14,127 nucleotides of DNA from Bin80 sp022820435. GTDB taxonomy: Bacteria; Bacteroidota; Rhodothermia; Rhodothermales; Bin80. A program made the position numbers and the translations under genes. The notes beneath the pieces are model-generated. The model searched no databases, was not told the DNA's origin, and saw nothing but the letters and a program-made list of their open reading frames with translations. How positions within the stretch are numbered: position 1 is the first letter of the stretch; the number at the start of each line of letters is the position of its first letter. The stretch spans positions 1 to 14,127 of the forward strand of contig JAJEFL010000184.1 in the NCBI GenBank assembly GCA_022820435.1. Reading direction: 5' to 3'. Below, one piece after another: positions 1 through 9,000 of the stretch.

Positions 1-1
1 C

Positions 2-388
2 GCTGCAACTGCTCCGGCGCAGTTACCGGATACAGACGGGCCCTATCGACTTGAGGGACTTGGGCAACAGGACGAGATCCTTTTTTCGCTCTCCTTTACG
101 CCAGGGGAGGATAAGTTTGGCAATCAATACTTCTTCTTTGCAATTCCCATTGAACAGGAATGGGAGGAGTCGCTGGATCGGATTGTCCTCACCGGCCCGG
201 AACAAAGCGTGACCATGAATACAAATGATCCGCGGGCATTGTCCATTTTACGGGATGCAAATACCGGGCAGGTTCGCGGGATTCTCCGTGATTGGGACGG
301 CAATCTTCCCGCTGCATTGGAACAGACGGGGGATTTCAATGCTACGACAATACGAGGGCTCAAGGAGTCTGTCCGACTGCAGAGATAA
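2..388 (+). CDS. C-terminal end of an unrecognised, probably exported protein (5' end outside the window)
   Basis: An open frame enters from the left edge and gives 128 residues before TAA at 386-388. The product begins AATAPAQLPDTDGPYRLEG. It contains a beta-strand-like run, LFSLSFTPGEDKFGNQYFFF, then IPIEQEWEESLDRIVLTGP, and ends with a charged tail, GLKESVRLQR. Codon-like composition and absence of stops support coding. Alternating hydrophobic strands, 'VRGILRDWDG' and no membrane segment suggest a beta-sandwich C-terminal domain of a secreted enzyme. Similar tails occur on some secreted metalloproteases of Bacteroidota-like bacteria, but that is recollection and not shown here. No catalytic motif lies in the visible part, so no function is assigned. 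It converges on the minus-strand dehydrogenase gene across about 560 non-coding bases. Confidence 0.75.
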   Translation, partial: AATAPAQLPDTDGPYRLEGLGQQDEILFSLSFTPGEDKFGNQYFFFAIPIEQEWEESLDRIVLTGPEQSVTMNTNDPRALSILRDANTGQVRGILRDWDGNLPAALEQTGDFNATTIRGLKESVRLQR

Positions 389-635
389 ACGTAAGATGCG
401 CTCTTGGTGCTGGGCTGGATGCGAAGACAGCGGGGGTAAGTATGATGGATATGGGATGTGGTGGAGGTTCATGCGTTTGGAGGGAAACTGATGATCCGAT
501 CCTGGAAAGTTAAAATCTTTGTACAGTTGCTTCGTAATTGGCAAGTTCTGTTCAGGTCGGACGATTTGTGCGAATTTGAGCCCTGCTCTGGAGTCCACTG
601 AAAACTCATGGATGTATGTGGATTTACATGTAAGT
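389..635. other. Non-coding stretch downstream of the partial plus-strand gene
   Basis: I see no gene here. Short open frames exist on both strands, but none has a start with a ribosome binding site, a recognisable motif or a plausible protein composition. The left part is G-rich and the right part more A/T-rich. No tRNA-like fold or strong hairpin was seen. It may be decayed sequence around the inverted-repeat element that begins at 636. Confidence 0.5.
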
Positions 636-732
636 GAGGCTCTTGCAAAACTAACAATCCAGGCTAAAAAGCACTCCTGGATGTACTCAGGTGAACAAAA
701 ACCCTCAAGATTAAGGGTTTTGCAAGATGCTC
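636..732. repeat. 97-bp MITE-like element with 16-bp terminal inverted repeats and a 4-bp target duplication
   Basis: The left end, 636-651, reads GAGGCTCTTGCAAAAC. The reverse complement of the right end, 717-732, reads GAGCATCTTGCAAAAC, so 14 of 16 positions match. The element is flanked by AAGT at 632-635 and AAGT at 733-736, which fits a 4-bp target-site duplication. The interior is too short for a transposase, so it would be a non-autonomous element or an internally deleted insertion sequence. Ends of the form GAG...TTGCAAAA resemble those of some IS5-group elements. That family link is from memory and weak. The repeats, their spacing and the flanking duplication are read directly from the sequence. 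Confidence 0.65.
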
Positions 733-869
733 AAGTGAGAATTCTGCAGGCGAATTAGGACAAGAAAGCACATCCCCCATGGTAAACGCCTATTTCTGGT
801 GAATGACTGTTTTGTATACGAATTACCATCCAATGTCTTATATTGGGGGCAGGTTTTGGTTTTGGTGAA

Positions 870-908
870 GAGCCTTGGGGATGTGGGTCCCCAAGGCTCA
901 CCTTTTTT
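870..908 (+). terminator. Rho-independent terminator
   Basis: An 11-bp perfect stem (870-880 GAGCCTTGGGG with 889-899 CCCCAAGGCTC) closes an 8-nt loop and is followed by a six-T run at 903-908. The T run makes it a plus-strand terminator. It lies about 480 bp beyond the only plus-strand gene and 47 bp past the stop of the convergent minus-strand dehydrogenase. It may therefore serve both directions, although the minus side lacks a T run. Confidence 0.85.
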
Positions 909-946
909 ACCGCGAATCTACATCTTGACAGCCAATCTGTATAAAC

Positions 947-3100
947 CTATGGTTCAGGCAGGGAAAATGCTAAATAGGCATCCCCTGACTTCGTTCCCAT
1001 CTTTCCCCCGCCTGCCGCAATGACCACATACTGCGCTCCATTAACTGCATAGGTTGACGGGGTTGCATAGCCTCCGGCAGGTAACCGGGTTTCCCATAGC
1101 ATTGCTCCGGTATCCTTATTGAACGCGCGAAAGCGCTCATCTTTGGTGGCGGCAATAAAAATCAATCCACCCGCCGTAACGACCGGGCCGCCATAGTTCT
1201 CCGTTCCGGTTTGCGGGATTCCTCTGGCGGTCAGTTCGGGAAATTCTCCAAGCGGAACTGTCCATTCAATGGTGCCCATGTTCAGGTTAATTGCGTTTAA
1301 GGTTCCCCATGGTGGCTTGACTGCCGGATAACCATTTTGGTCAAAGAATCGATTGTATCCAGTATGTCCGTACGGAGAGCCGGCAAAAAAGTTACTCATT
1401 TCGGGATCTGTGGTGAGAGATTTTTCATTTCGAACCACGCCAGTTCCCGCAAACAGAAAATCCGTAATCGCAGATACCTCGCTCTCATTGAGAAAACCGA
1501 ACGAAGGCATAAAACCAATCCCCCGGGTAATCTGATTCCTTACATCCTCTCTGGTCATGCGGGATTCCAGATTCGCCAGGGCGGGCATATCCTCCCCGCT
1601 GGACCCCTCCCGTTCAAGTCCGTGACAGCCTGCACAGTAGCGTGCATATAAACCTTCACCACTGGTTGCACTATCCGGATTGAGTGGTACCATGGTCAGA
1701 ATCCATGGCATTTCATTACTGTTCACATAAAGCATGCCCGTGGTTGGATCATATCCCGCACCACCCCATTCTGCACCGCCATCAAATCCCGGGTAGATGA
1801 TGGTCCCCTCCATACCTGGAGGCACAAACTGCCCATCCGAACGGATCTGGCGAAAACGCTCCAGCACATAGGCATGAGACTCCGGCGAGATATCGGTAAT
1901 ATCCGATTCATCAAATCGCTGGCGTGCGAAGGGGGGAGGTTTTCGGGGGATTGGCTGGGTAGGCCAGGTTTGCTCTCCTTGCAGATCCGAGGGGGGAAAT
2001 GCCTGTTCCTCTACAGGGAAAAGAGGGATTCCGGTTTCTCTGTCCAGCAGGAAGACATGCCCGCTTTTGGTGACCTGTGCCACCGCATCAATGCTGCGCC
2101 CCTCGTGCATAACGGTGACTAGGTTCGGGGCAGCAGGCAGATCCCGATCCCAAATATCATGATGAACTGTCTGAAAATGCCATTTACGCTCACCTGTCAT
2201 TGCATCAAGTGCCAAAACAGAATTGGCAAAAAGATTTTTGCCAATGCGATTGCCGCCCCAAAAATCAAACGCTGCGGATCCCGTAGGCAGAAAGACAGTT
2301 CCGCGCTCTTTGTCCAGACTCAGCCCACTCCATGCATTTGCGCCCCCGCTGTACAAATAGGCATCTTCGGGCCATGTATCATAGCCAAATTCACCGGGAT
2401 GCGGGATGGTGTGAAAGATCCAGGCCATCTCGCCTGTTCGTACATCATAGGCCCGAATATGGCCTGGTGCAGAACGGATCCCCTCGGACAGGGAGGTGCC
2501 CTGAATCAGTAGATGTTCATAAATAATTCCAGGTGTACGCGCGGATACGGCCAGGCCCGTCACATCACGTCCAAGATTCTTACGTAAATCAACGGAACCG
2601 GCTTCACCAAATGTCACGATGGGCATTCCCGTAAGGGCATCCAGTGCGAATAACCTGGATCCCGCAGAATAGAGAATGCGGGATTCATATTCCCCATTCC
2701 CTTCCCAGTAGGTCACGCCCCGATTGATACCGGGTCCTTCGGCCGCGGCCCCCGCCTGAAATGGATCAAAACGCCAGATTTCTTTACCCGTGCCCGCATT
2801 CAGGGCAAGTGCCTTTAAGCCGGGTGAAGTTGCATATAGAATGGAGTCTACAATGATCGGGTTACACTGTATCTGCGTACGGCCTGTACTGTCGGCATCC
2901 CCGGAGTTATAGATCCAGGCCAGGGTGAGTTCCGCCACATTATTCTGGTTAATCTGATCAAGGACAGAGTAGTGGCTGCTGGTCGCGTCACCAAGGTATA
3001 CGGCCCAGTCTGTATAGGAATCATCGCTATTAACTGAATTTTGACTGGAGTGGCAGCCACAGAGAGCGGTGATTAGAAAAAAGATACTGGTGCGCCACAT
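947..3100 (-). CDS. Lipoprotein PQQ-dependent dehydrogenase with internal cytochrome c domain
   Basis: This 717-aa protein belongs to the quinoprotein glucose/alcohol dehydrogenase superfamily. Such enzymes oxidise sugars or alcohols outside the cytoplasm with PQQ and pass electrons to haem. A hydrophobic N-terminus ends in LCGC, with Cys16 as the probable lipidation site. Beta-propeller repeats with the W-motif pattern (for example 'NAGTGKEIWRFDPF', 101-114; 'MTGERKWHFQT', 301-311; 'NKDTGAMLWETRL', 661-673) occur on both sides of a class I cytochrome c domain at about 480-552. That domain has CAGCH (489-493) as haem site and Met531 as the likely axial ligand. The length of about 720 aa fits the membrane-associated family with inserted cytochrome. 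A good promoter lies just upstream at 3141-3169. The specific substrate is unknown; a sugar is inferred from the neighbouring lactonase. Confidence 0.93.
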   Translation of the reverse strand: MWRTSIFFLITALCGCHSSQNSVNSDDSYTDWAVYLGDATSSHYSVLDQINQNNVAELTLAWIYNSGDADSTGRTQIQCNPIIVDSILYATSPGLKALALNAGTGKEIWRFDPFQAGAAAEGPGINRGVTYWEGNGEYESRILYSAGSRLFALDALTGMPIVTFGEAGSVDLRKNLGRDVTGLAVSARTPGIIYEHLLIQGTSLSEGIRSAPGHIRAYDVRTGEMAWIFHTIPHPGEFGYDTWPEDAYLYSGGANAWSGLSLDKERGTVFLPTGSAAFDFWGGNRIGKNLFANSVLALDAMTGERKWHFQTVHHDIWDRDLPAAPNLVTVMHEGRSIDAVAQVTKSGHVFLLDRETGIPLFPVEEQAFPPSDLQGEQTWPTQPIPRKPPPFARQRFDESDITDISPESHAYVLERFRQIRSDGQFVPPGMEGTIIYPGFDGGAEWGGAGYDPTTGMLYVNSNEMPWILTMVPLNPDSATSGEGLYARYCAGCHGLEREGSSGEDMPALANLESRMTREDVRNQITRGIGFMPSFGFLNESEVSAITDFLFAGTGVVRNEKSLTTDPEMSNFFAGSPYGHTGYNRFFDQNGYPAVKPPWGTLNAINLNMGTIEWTVPLGEFPELTARGIPQTGTENYGGPVVTAGGLIFIAATKDERFRAFNKDTGAMLWETRLPAGGYATPSTYAVNGAQYVVIAAGGGKMGTKSGDAYLAFSLPEP

Positions 3101-3140
3101 TGGCTCATTCGGTGAATGCTATAATGATCCGACCAAGATT

Positions 3141-3169
3141 ATAATACGCTACGCTGGTGATTTGTGCAA
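3141..3169 (-). promoter_or_regulatory. Sigma-70-like promoter for the PQQ dehydrogenase gene
   Basis: On the minus strand, TTGCAC (3169-3164) and TATTAT (3146-3141) are separated by 17 bp. The -10 region runs into a second overlapping TATAAT. Transcription would start near 3134 and give a leader of roughly 34 nt before the ATG at 3100. It sits in the 73-bp gap after the HAD gene, so the dehydrogenase may be transcribed separately from the genes upstream. This is sequence match only, and Bacteroidota-type promoters can differ from this consensus. Confidence 0.45.
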
Positions 3170-3173
3170 GATT

Positions 3174-3860
3174 TCAGGGAGGTTGGTTGTCATGGCTTTT
3201 GGGGGAGAGAAGGGATCTGATATATCCTTCAATCTCTGCAAGCGTGCGAAAGACCGCATGCGCACCCGCATCTTGCACCGTTTCATGGGAGAATGTTGAA
3301 GCTAAGCCCAGCACATGGCATCCTGCCCGTAATGCGCTGAGAATTCCGTAGCTGGAGTCTTCAACTACAATGCATTTTCTGGCAGGTAGTCCCAAACGGT
3401 CCGCAGCAATCTGATACGGCTCAGGATCCGGCTTGGGCCGATGCACATCTTCAATCGTTATAACCGATGAAAAGTAGGGAGTCAATCCAAATTTGATAAA
3501 TGCCCTCTTTTGATCCGCTTTCGTGGCCGAGGTCACCAGCCCCAGCGGCATATCCAGATCATGAAGGAACTGGACAAGGCGCATGGCACCCGGCATCAAT
3601 TGGAGTTCCTCTGACAGGTTTGCGAAGGTGAGATGCTTTGCTTTGATAAGATGTTCCACCGTGGTGGAACCGGTGCCAAAATGTTTGGCAATGTATTCGT
3701 ATACCCGCTCTTCGGTCCATCCCTTGAAGAGATGATTTACGGTTTTGGGTACATCCAGACCAAACTGCCTGCAGACAATATCCTGTGCTTTTTCATGCAG
3801 CCGTTCAGAGTCCACAAGAACTCCGTCCATATCGAATAAGATCGCCGATGGAGCCTTAAT
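3174..3860 (-). CDS. HAD-superfamily phosphatase/phosphoglucomutase-like hydrolase, probable AUU start
   Basis: This is a 228-aa haloacid dehalogenase-like hydrolase of the beta-phosphoglucomutase/sugar-phosphatase type, probably cytoplasmic. Numbering from an ATT at 3860-3858, motif I is ILFDMDGVLVDS with nucleophile Asp10 and acid/base Asp12. A helical cap follows, then motif II LVTSATKAD (Thr110/Ser111), motif III Lys143 in RPKPDP, and motif IV VVEDSSYG (Glu167/Asp168). The only in-frame ATG (3830) lies inside motif I and would delete the nucleophile. An in-frame TAA at 3866-3864 rules out a longer reading. ATT is a near-cognate codon 10 nt after a strong AGGAGG, so it is the best start. 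The gene follows the SMP-30 gene by 115 bp. Its likely role is removal or transfer of phosphate on a sugar phosphate; the substrate is not readable. Confidence 0.88.
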   Translation of the reverse strand: MKAPSAILFDMDGVLVDSERLHEKAQDIVCRQFGLDVPKTVNHLFKGWTEERVYEYIAKHFGTGSTTVEHLIKAKHLTFANLSEELQLMPGAMRLVQFLHDLDMPLGLVTSATKADQKRAFIKFGLTPYFSSVITIEDVHRPKPDPEPYQIAADRLGLPARKCIVVEDSSYGILSALRAGCHVLGLASTFSHETVQDAGAHAVFRTLAEIEGYIRSLLSPKSHDNQPP

Positions 3861-3870
3861 TGTTTATGTG

Positions 3871-3876
3871 CCTCCT
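3871..3876 (-). promoter_or_regulatory. Ribosome binding site deciding the HAD start
   Basis: AGGAGG on the minus strand lies 10 nt upstream of the ATT at 3860. It is the clearest Shine-Dalgarno sequence in front of any gene here; other starts in the cluster have none obvious. It supports initiation upstream of the ATG at 3830. Confidence 0.6.
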
Positions 3877-3975
3877 GATATCATGAATCGGACGAAGGAT
3901 TGTCTGAATATATGCAACCAGGGTTTGTCTCAGAAGCGTTACCATATTCCAGTACCGTTTCGGAGTACATCAGGG

Positions 3976-4992
3976 TCAGAGGATCGCACCTTCGGTGAGC
4001 AGTGGAATACGCAATAAATATCCGTGTGCAGTGATATACAAAATTTTCCCGTCATCCCCAAAAGCGCAATTGGCGGTTCGCTGCGTTGTGTTGATCGTGC
4101 CAAGATGGACTCCTTCCGGGCTGAAAACCAGAACACCGCCCGGCCCGGTCGCGAACAGATTCCCCGCAAGATCCACTTTCAAGCCGTCGGGCAATCCAGG
4201 CAGTCCCGCTTCTACAAGGCCGGTCGCATCGAAAAAGACCCGCCCGTTATCAATCCCGCCATCCGGCAAGACATCGTACGCCATCCAGATTGCATCTGCC
4301 GGATCGGAATTTGCAACATACAGTGTTTTCTCATCGGGAGAAAAAGCCAGCCCGTTCGGCCGGGTGAGTCCTGATTCAAGAAGCGTGACACTCCCATCTA
4401 ATGCAAGGCCATAGACACCGTGGACATCCAGTTCTTTGTTGGAATCGCCCGCCTGAGGATCAAGTCCGTAGGGGGGATCGGTAAAGTATAATCTCCCGCT
4501 GGAGTGATAAACCAGATCGTTGGGGCTGTTGTACCGTGCTCCATTGTATCGGTCAATAACGGTTTCATACACGGGGGCAGGATCTGAGAGAGGTGCCCCG
4601 AGACGCGCAATGCGGCGGTCACCATGTTGTGTGATAATCAGATTCCTCTCAGAATCCAGCGTGAGGCCATTTGATCCAAGTGAGCCGCCTCGTTCCTCCG
4701 CTCCGGTATACCCTGACGGTTCAAGGAATACCGTGGCATCACGATCCTCACTCCATTGATAGATTTGATTGGTCGGCACATCGGAAAACAGTAGAAACTC
4801 ACCATCACGGACCCAGACGGGGCCCTCTGACCACACAAAACCCTCGGCTAAAATTTCTAACTGCGCATCCGCAGCGACTAAGTCGGTCAGTGCTTCATCC
4901 AGCACTTCAACCGATCCGATGAATTCCTGGCTTGATGCATTGGAGACGAAGCAGATCGTCAACAGCAGTGGGATCCAAAATAGAGTACGCAT
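3976..4992 (-). CDS. Secreted SMP-30/gluconolactonase-family lactonase
   Basis: This 338-aa protein has a signal peptide (MRTLFWIPLLLTICFVSNAS, cleaved near 19-22) and a six-bladed SMP-30/gluconolactonase/LRE-like propeller. Family metal and active-site residues are visible in order: Glu56 in SEGPVW, Asn158 in SPNDL, Asn213 in RPNGLAFSPD and Asp269 in LPDG. The family hydrolyses aldonolactones to aldonic acids using a divalent metal. Here it would act in the periplasm on the lactone made by the PQQ dehydrogenase encoded nearby. It starts 17 nt after the stop of the cytochrome c gene, so the two are very likely co-transcribed. No Shine-Dalgarno sequence is seen before the ATG. Related family members can hydrolyse other lactones or phosphotriesters, so exact specificity is open. 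Confidence 0.92.
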   Translation of the reverse strand: MRTLFWIPLLLTICFVSNASSQEFIGSVEVLDEALTDLVAADAQLEILAEGFVWSEGPVWVRDGEFLLFSDVPTNQIYQWSEDRDATVFLEPSGYTGAEERGGSLGSNGLTLDSERNLIITQHGDRRIARLGAPLSDPAPVYETVIDRYNGARYNSPNDLVYHSSGRLYFTDPPYGLDPQAGDSNKELDVHGVYGLALDGSVTLLESGLTRPNGLAFSPDEKTLYVANSDPADAIWMAYDVLPDGGIDNGRVFFDATGLVEAGLPGLPDGLKVDLAGNLFATGPGGVLVFSPEGVHLGTINTTQRTANCAFGDDGKILYITAHGYLLRIPLLTEGAIL

Positions 4993-5009
4993 TGGGATAG
5001 AAGTTTGAT

Positions 5010-5543
5010 TTAGTTTGATCCTGATGTATCCGGGGGAGCAAGGATGAAGCTGAATGCCCCAGGGACTCCCTGATTCTCTTTAGCGGCAAGTTCTTCCGCC
5101 GTCCACGCCTGTGTTCGGCCGGCCGTTGCCTTCCGCACAAGTTTAACTTCATTTTCCGTAACTGCAGCGGCATCGTTGTCCCATGCAGTACGGATATAGG
5201 TGAGCAGGGCGGCCATCTCCTGATCGTTCAGGAATGTTTTCCAGGGTGGCATTGCACCACTGTAGACGGTATTGCCGACCTGCATTTCTCCCATGATCCC
5301 ATCCAGAATAATTCGTATAAGCCGTCCTTTATCACCGGTCACCCAATCCACTTCATTCAAGGGAGGAAAGACCCCGGTGATCCCTTCCCCGTCTGCCTGA
5401 TGGCATGAGTTGCATCGGGTTAGATAGAGGGTCTCTCCATCTGTGGATGAAGTCTGTGCCATCATACCGCTGAGTGTGATCAATGAAAATATCATTGTAA
5501 ACATGCTGACTCTACATCCTGTAGAGATGAGGCTACGTGCCAT
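5010..5543 (-). CDS. Secreted class I cytochrome c
   Basis: A small c-type cytochrome with CNSCH as haem attachment site (about 34 residues after the mature N-terminus) and Met in GAMPPW as the distal ligand. The DQEMAALLTYIRTAW helix typical of the cytochrome c fold follows. The frame is open up to an ATG at 5594 (194 aa). I chose the ATG at 5543 (177 aa) because it gives a normal signal peptide: a basic start, a hydrophobic core IFSLITLSGMM, and an Ala-Gln cleavage site. The longer form would have an unusual 47-residue leader. Beyond the haem domain is a tail of about 60 residues, charged and without recognised motif. It is paired with the SMP-30 gene 17 nt downstream and probably accepts electrons from a periplasmic dehydrogenase of the cluster. 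Confidence 0.88.
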   Translation of the reverse strand: MARSLISTGCRVSMFTMIFSLITLSGMMAQTSSTDGETLYLTRCNSCHQADGEGITGVFPPLNEVDWVTGDKGRLIRIILDGIMGEMQVGNTVYSGAMPPWKTFLNDQEMAALLTYIRTAWDNDAAAVTENEVKLVRKATAGRTQAWTAEELAAKENQGVPGAFSFILAPPDTSGSN

Positions 5544-5594
5544 TGAAGTCAAAATTTTGGTTTCCAGATTCCAGATGAACAGCAGAAACTTCAT

Positions 5595-6002
5595 TAACTA
5601 GGAACATGGTGTATAGTTGATCTCCTGATCTGCTTGCATGGCTGTAATTTGAAGTTCAAAAGCAAGATCTGTGCAAACTGGGCCGGTGTGGACTGCCCCG
5701 TATCTCGGTGCCTGCATTGCCGGCGACATGTTTCTCGCTTCAGGATCTCTCTGTGTGTGCTTATTTATCCAAACAGGGCTGTGGTCAATGCGAACAATAA
5801 CAGAATCATAAACCCGCATGTCAACCTGCAGCAGCCGGTGGCGATCAACCGATTTGCGATCCTGTCCAGTTTACTGCTTACTCGCCTGTAGTCGGGTATT
5901 TCGCTCATGTCTCTACTGATTCTGCGGGTACAAAACAATTCGGTGCATGCCTTTGGCCCGCAAACATGCAAAGATTCACCAAGATCTGATTTAGTTGTCT
6001 GA
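5595..6002. other. 408-bp gap between the fusion gene and the cytochrome gene
   Basis: No conserved gene is seen in this gap. One possible small membrane-protein reading frame lies at 5765-5908 on the minus strand and is listed separately. Other short frames on both strands look incidental. I see no clear terminator with a T run, and no convincing promoter for the cytochrome gene, so whether transcription reads through is unclear. Confidence 0.5.
5765..5908 (-). CDS. Possible 47-aa single-pass membrane protein
   Basis: A short minus-strand frame starts at ATG 5908 and encodes a polar, amphipathic N-terminal half (MSEIPDYRRVSSKLDRIANR). Two adjacent cysteines follow, then a strongly hydrophobic C-terminal segment (GFMILLLFALTTALF) that could span the membrane. 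GTAGAG lies a few bases upstream of the ATG as a weak ribosome binding site. The orientation agrees with the flanking genes. I do not recognise the product, and the frame is short enough to arise by chance. The open frame extends further upstream to 5971, but that part looks unlike protein. Confidence 0.3.
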   Translation of the reverse strand: MSEIPDYRRVSSKLDRIANRLIATGCCRLTCGFMILLLFALTTALFG

Positions 6003-9000
6003 TTACTCCTCCGCTGTAGGGGGATTCTGAACCCAGCGATACCGTGTCACTTTTGAATTTGGCCCAGGATCCCAGAATCCGTCAAATTCGGCCACATAAA
6101 TACTCCCGTCCGGCCCGATCTCCATGGAAATCGGCGCCGTATCCCGAAGGGTGTCAAACATCCGGATGTTCACCAGCCGTTTTGCCGGGATTTGGATATT
6201 GGGCACATTCTGGCGTACATCTTCGTCCTGATCGCTCTCGAATACCCCGTCCACAAGCTCCCCGTACTTAATCCAGCGCCTTGCCCAATCAAATACAAAG
6301 ACTTTGTGATTGAGGACCGGCCCGAATGCATACTCGCCATCAGAGCGATAAATCGGTCCGATGGCGGCCGAACGACCTCCATGTTCATAGTCGTACTCCC
6401 AGAATGGAGGGACAAAGTCCGGTATCATCTCCGGGGTCCACTCGTTGTAGAACAGTTTTCCGAGCGTGCGAGGCCATCCAAAATTCTCTCCACCGCTCAT
6501 GGAAATATTGTACTCGTCATAATCAAAGGAGGCATCCGGTCCCACGACACCGATATACAGAGCATTCGTTAGAGGATCCACCTTAAAACGATATGGGTTC
6601 CGGAGGCCATAGGCATAGATTTCCCATCGCACTCCCGGCTCCCCGAAAAATGGATTGTCCTGCGGAATAGTGCCATCTCGATTAATTCGCAGAATTTTTC
6701 CTCGCAGGTCCTGCAAATTCTGCGCAGAGCGTTCTGAATCCACCAGTCGTGCCCAGTGGTAGTCTTTCAGCGCATGCATATCCATGAATGCCGCTAATTG
6801 CTCTTCGGACATCTTCCATCCCGGGCGTACCTCTGACATCCCCGTATCTCCGGTAGAGAGATAGAGCGTGGAGTCGGGGCCCCATTCAAGGTCACCTGCC
6901 TGATGACAGCATTGCGGCTCCGTTGGAACCCGTAAGAGCACATGCTCCGATTCAAGATCAAGGTGCCCGTCTTCATAGGTGAATCTGGACAGTGTATTAA
7001 TGAATGTATGTGGCTCCGCATAGTAGAGATAGACATAGGGGGAGCCTTCATAAAATTCGGGATCCACTTCAATCCCGAACAGGCCATGCTCCACGTTTGT
7101 CGGATCCGTGGTCTGTAAATGGGCAATCTGTGTGACCTCACCGGTCTCCGCGTCATAATGGTGAACTTTCCCGCGCAGTTCCGCAATCCAGACATCCCCC
7201 TGTTCATCCACAGCGATATCGTCAGGCCAGACATTTTCTGCAATGACCTCTTTGATTCGATGCCCGGAAAAATCGGTCTCCGTGCGGCCTGCCGCCATGC
7301 GCAGTCCCTGTACAATGTGCTTCAGGAATGCCGGAGTCTTCCATGTATCTGCAAAATGTCCGAGCGCGGTTACAAATATCCGTCCGTTGTTATGCGTACG
7401 AATCCAGCTTAAAGGATAGTCATTCACCTCCGGGCCTGCAACAGATTCGGTCAGTTTAACGCTTTCTGTATCCAGTGACAGCAAAACCTTTGAATTCCAG
7501 CGGGGGTTGGTATCCAGAACATAAATTTCTTCGTGAACCCAAAAATCATCTCCTAAGTGACGGGTTGCCGGGGTGTCTGAGTCCTCTACGGAAACACGGA
7601 CACTGTGCGTCCAGGGATGACTCTCAAAAAGCCCGCCTCCAACCATCTCCCGATATTCCTCGGAATGGTAAAGGGCATCCAGCCCGGCGTGCGCAACGGC
7701 AATTCCCTTCCCCTTTGCAAGGAACCCAAGGATCGCATCAACATGACTTGGATCCAGCGTCTCGCCCTCAAATTCCGGTTCATCCCCCTGACTGCTGGAT
7801 CCCGAAAAGGGCATATCCCCAAACCCGCCTGCAATCGTTCCCCGGATGCCATCTCCCTCAATCCTTCCGGCTGCATAGAAGTCGCCGAATTCGGGAATAT
7901 TGAAATGGAATTTTACCGAATCTGCATGAAGTACAAGGTCATTGATCGGTACATCTCCTTCAGGAAAGCCGACGGTGCCTGAAGCCCCTTCAAGGGTCAG
8001 CGTGGCATCCATTGTCCCCTGCGGGGTTGTGATGGTGATCGCATAGCTTACGGGCGGGGGATCACTCTTGGTTCCAATGACCGGGATTTGCATTTCTCCC
8101 AGAACCATCGTTCCATTCAGCGAATCTCCTTCAAGGCTGAGCAGCATTTTGCCGATGCCCATTCCGCCGGTATCCCATGAGAATTGAAGTGAGTCGGCAT
8201 CCAGATGGACACGCATCAAGGGGGCCGGGTTCGGAAACAGGTTGAACTTCACCATGCCGGTGAGTGAGTCGGGGGTTTCGCTGATCGCAACCTTTCCTTG
8301 AATTTCGTTATCCGGCACCATCATAGTGAGGTCATAGTTGGCGAGTGTCCCTTCGGACATCCCCCCTGCAGGTTCTGGATCCGGGGTGCCTTCAGGTCGG
8401 GGGAGTCGCAGGGTTGAATTTGCCAGAAAAAGAACATCATATGCGGCCAGAGTTTCGGGATTCAGCATATGAACATCCTCGGTCGTATCCACGAGAAGTT
8501 CGGTTGTCTGGCTGATCGCCATCATGGCCTCTTTCTGCGCCTCAATAGCAGCCCCATGCCGAAACCCCTGAGTTGCCGTCAGCATGAGCACGCGGATCTC
8601 TTCTTGCGTTTCGGAAGTTGCCATCATTGCAGCCAGCGACTCATATCCCTCTTCCTGAATGGAGCGGATCCGCACATTCCTGAACGCAACATGGGAACTG
8701 TCGTCATGGTTCTGGAAGCCAACAAAGCCTTCCCGTCCTCGATTCCCCATGTAATCGTTTACCTTCGTGCCATTATGCCAGACCTCATATCTATGTCCGG
8801 TGACGCGAATACGGAAGCCATTCCATGTTCCAGCGGGGCGTGGATTGGATCGAAACGGCTTACTGAGTGCATAAATGCTGCCGGTCTTGTGATCGGGGTC
8901 CCGGCTGTCATCAATCTGGATTTCGTATCCCTGATTGACGGCAGCCCATGGATCATCGGTTTCAGGAAAACGCACGAATACACCGCTGTTTGCCGTGTAC

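Noticed and set aside
519..758. 79-codon plus-strand frame in the gap after the partial gene
   Set aside because: It runs straight through the inverted-repeat element and its flanks, and has no ribosome binding site or recognisable motif.
3828..3830. ATG at 3830 as start of the HAD gene
   Set aside because: It would remove the catalytic Asp and the preceding beta strand of motif I, which are encoded in frame directly upstream.
5634..5891. 85-codon plus-strand frame
   Set aside because: Composition is unlike protein, orientation opposes the cluster, and there is no ribosome binding site.
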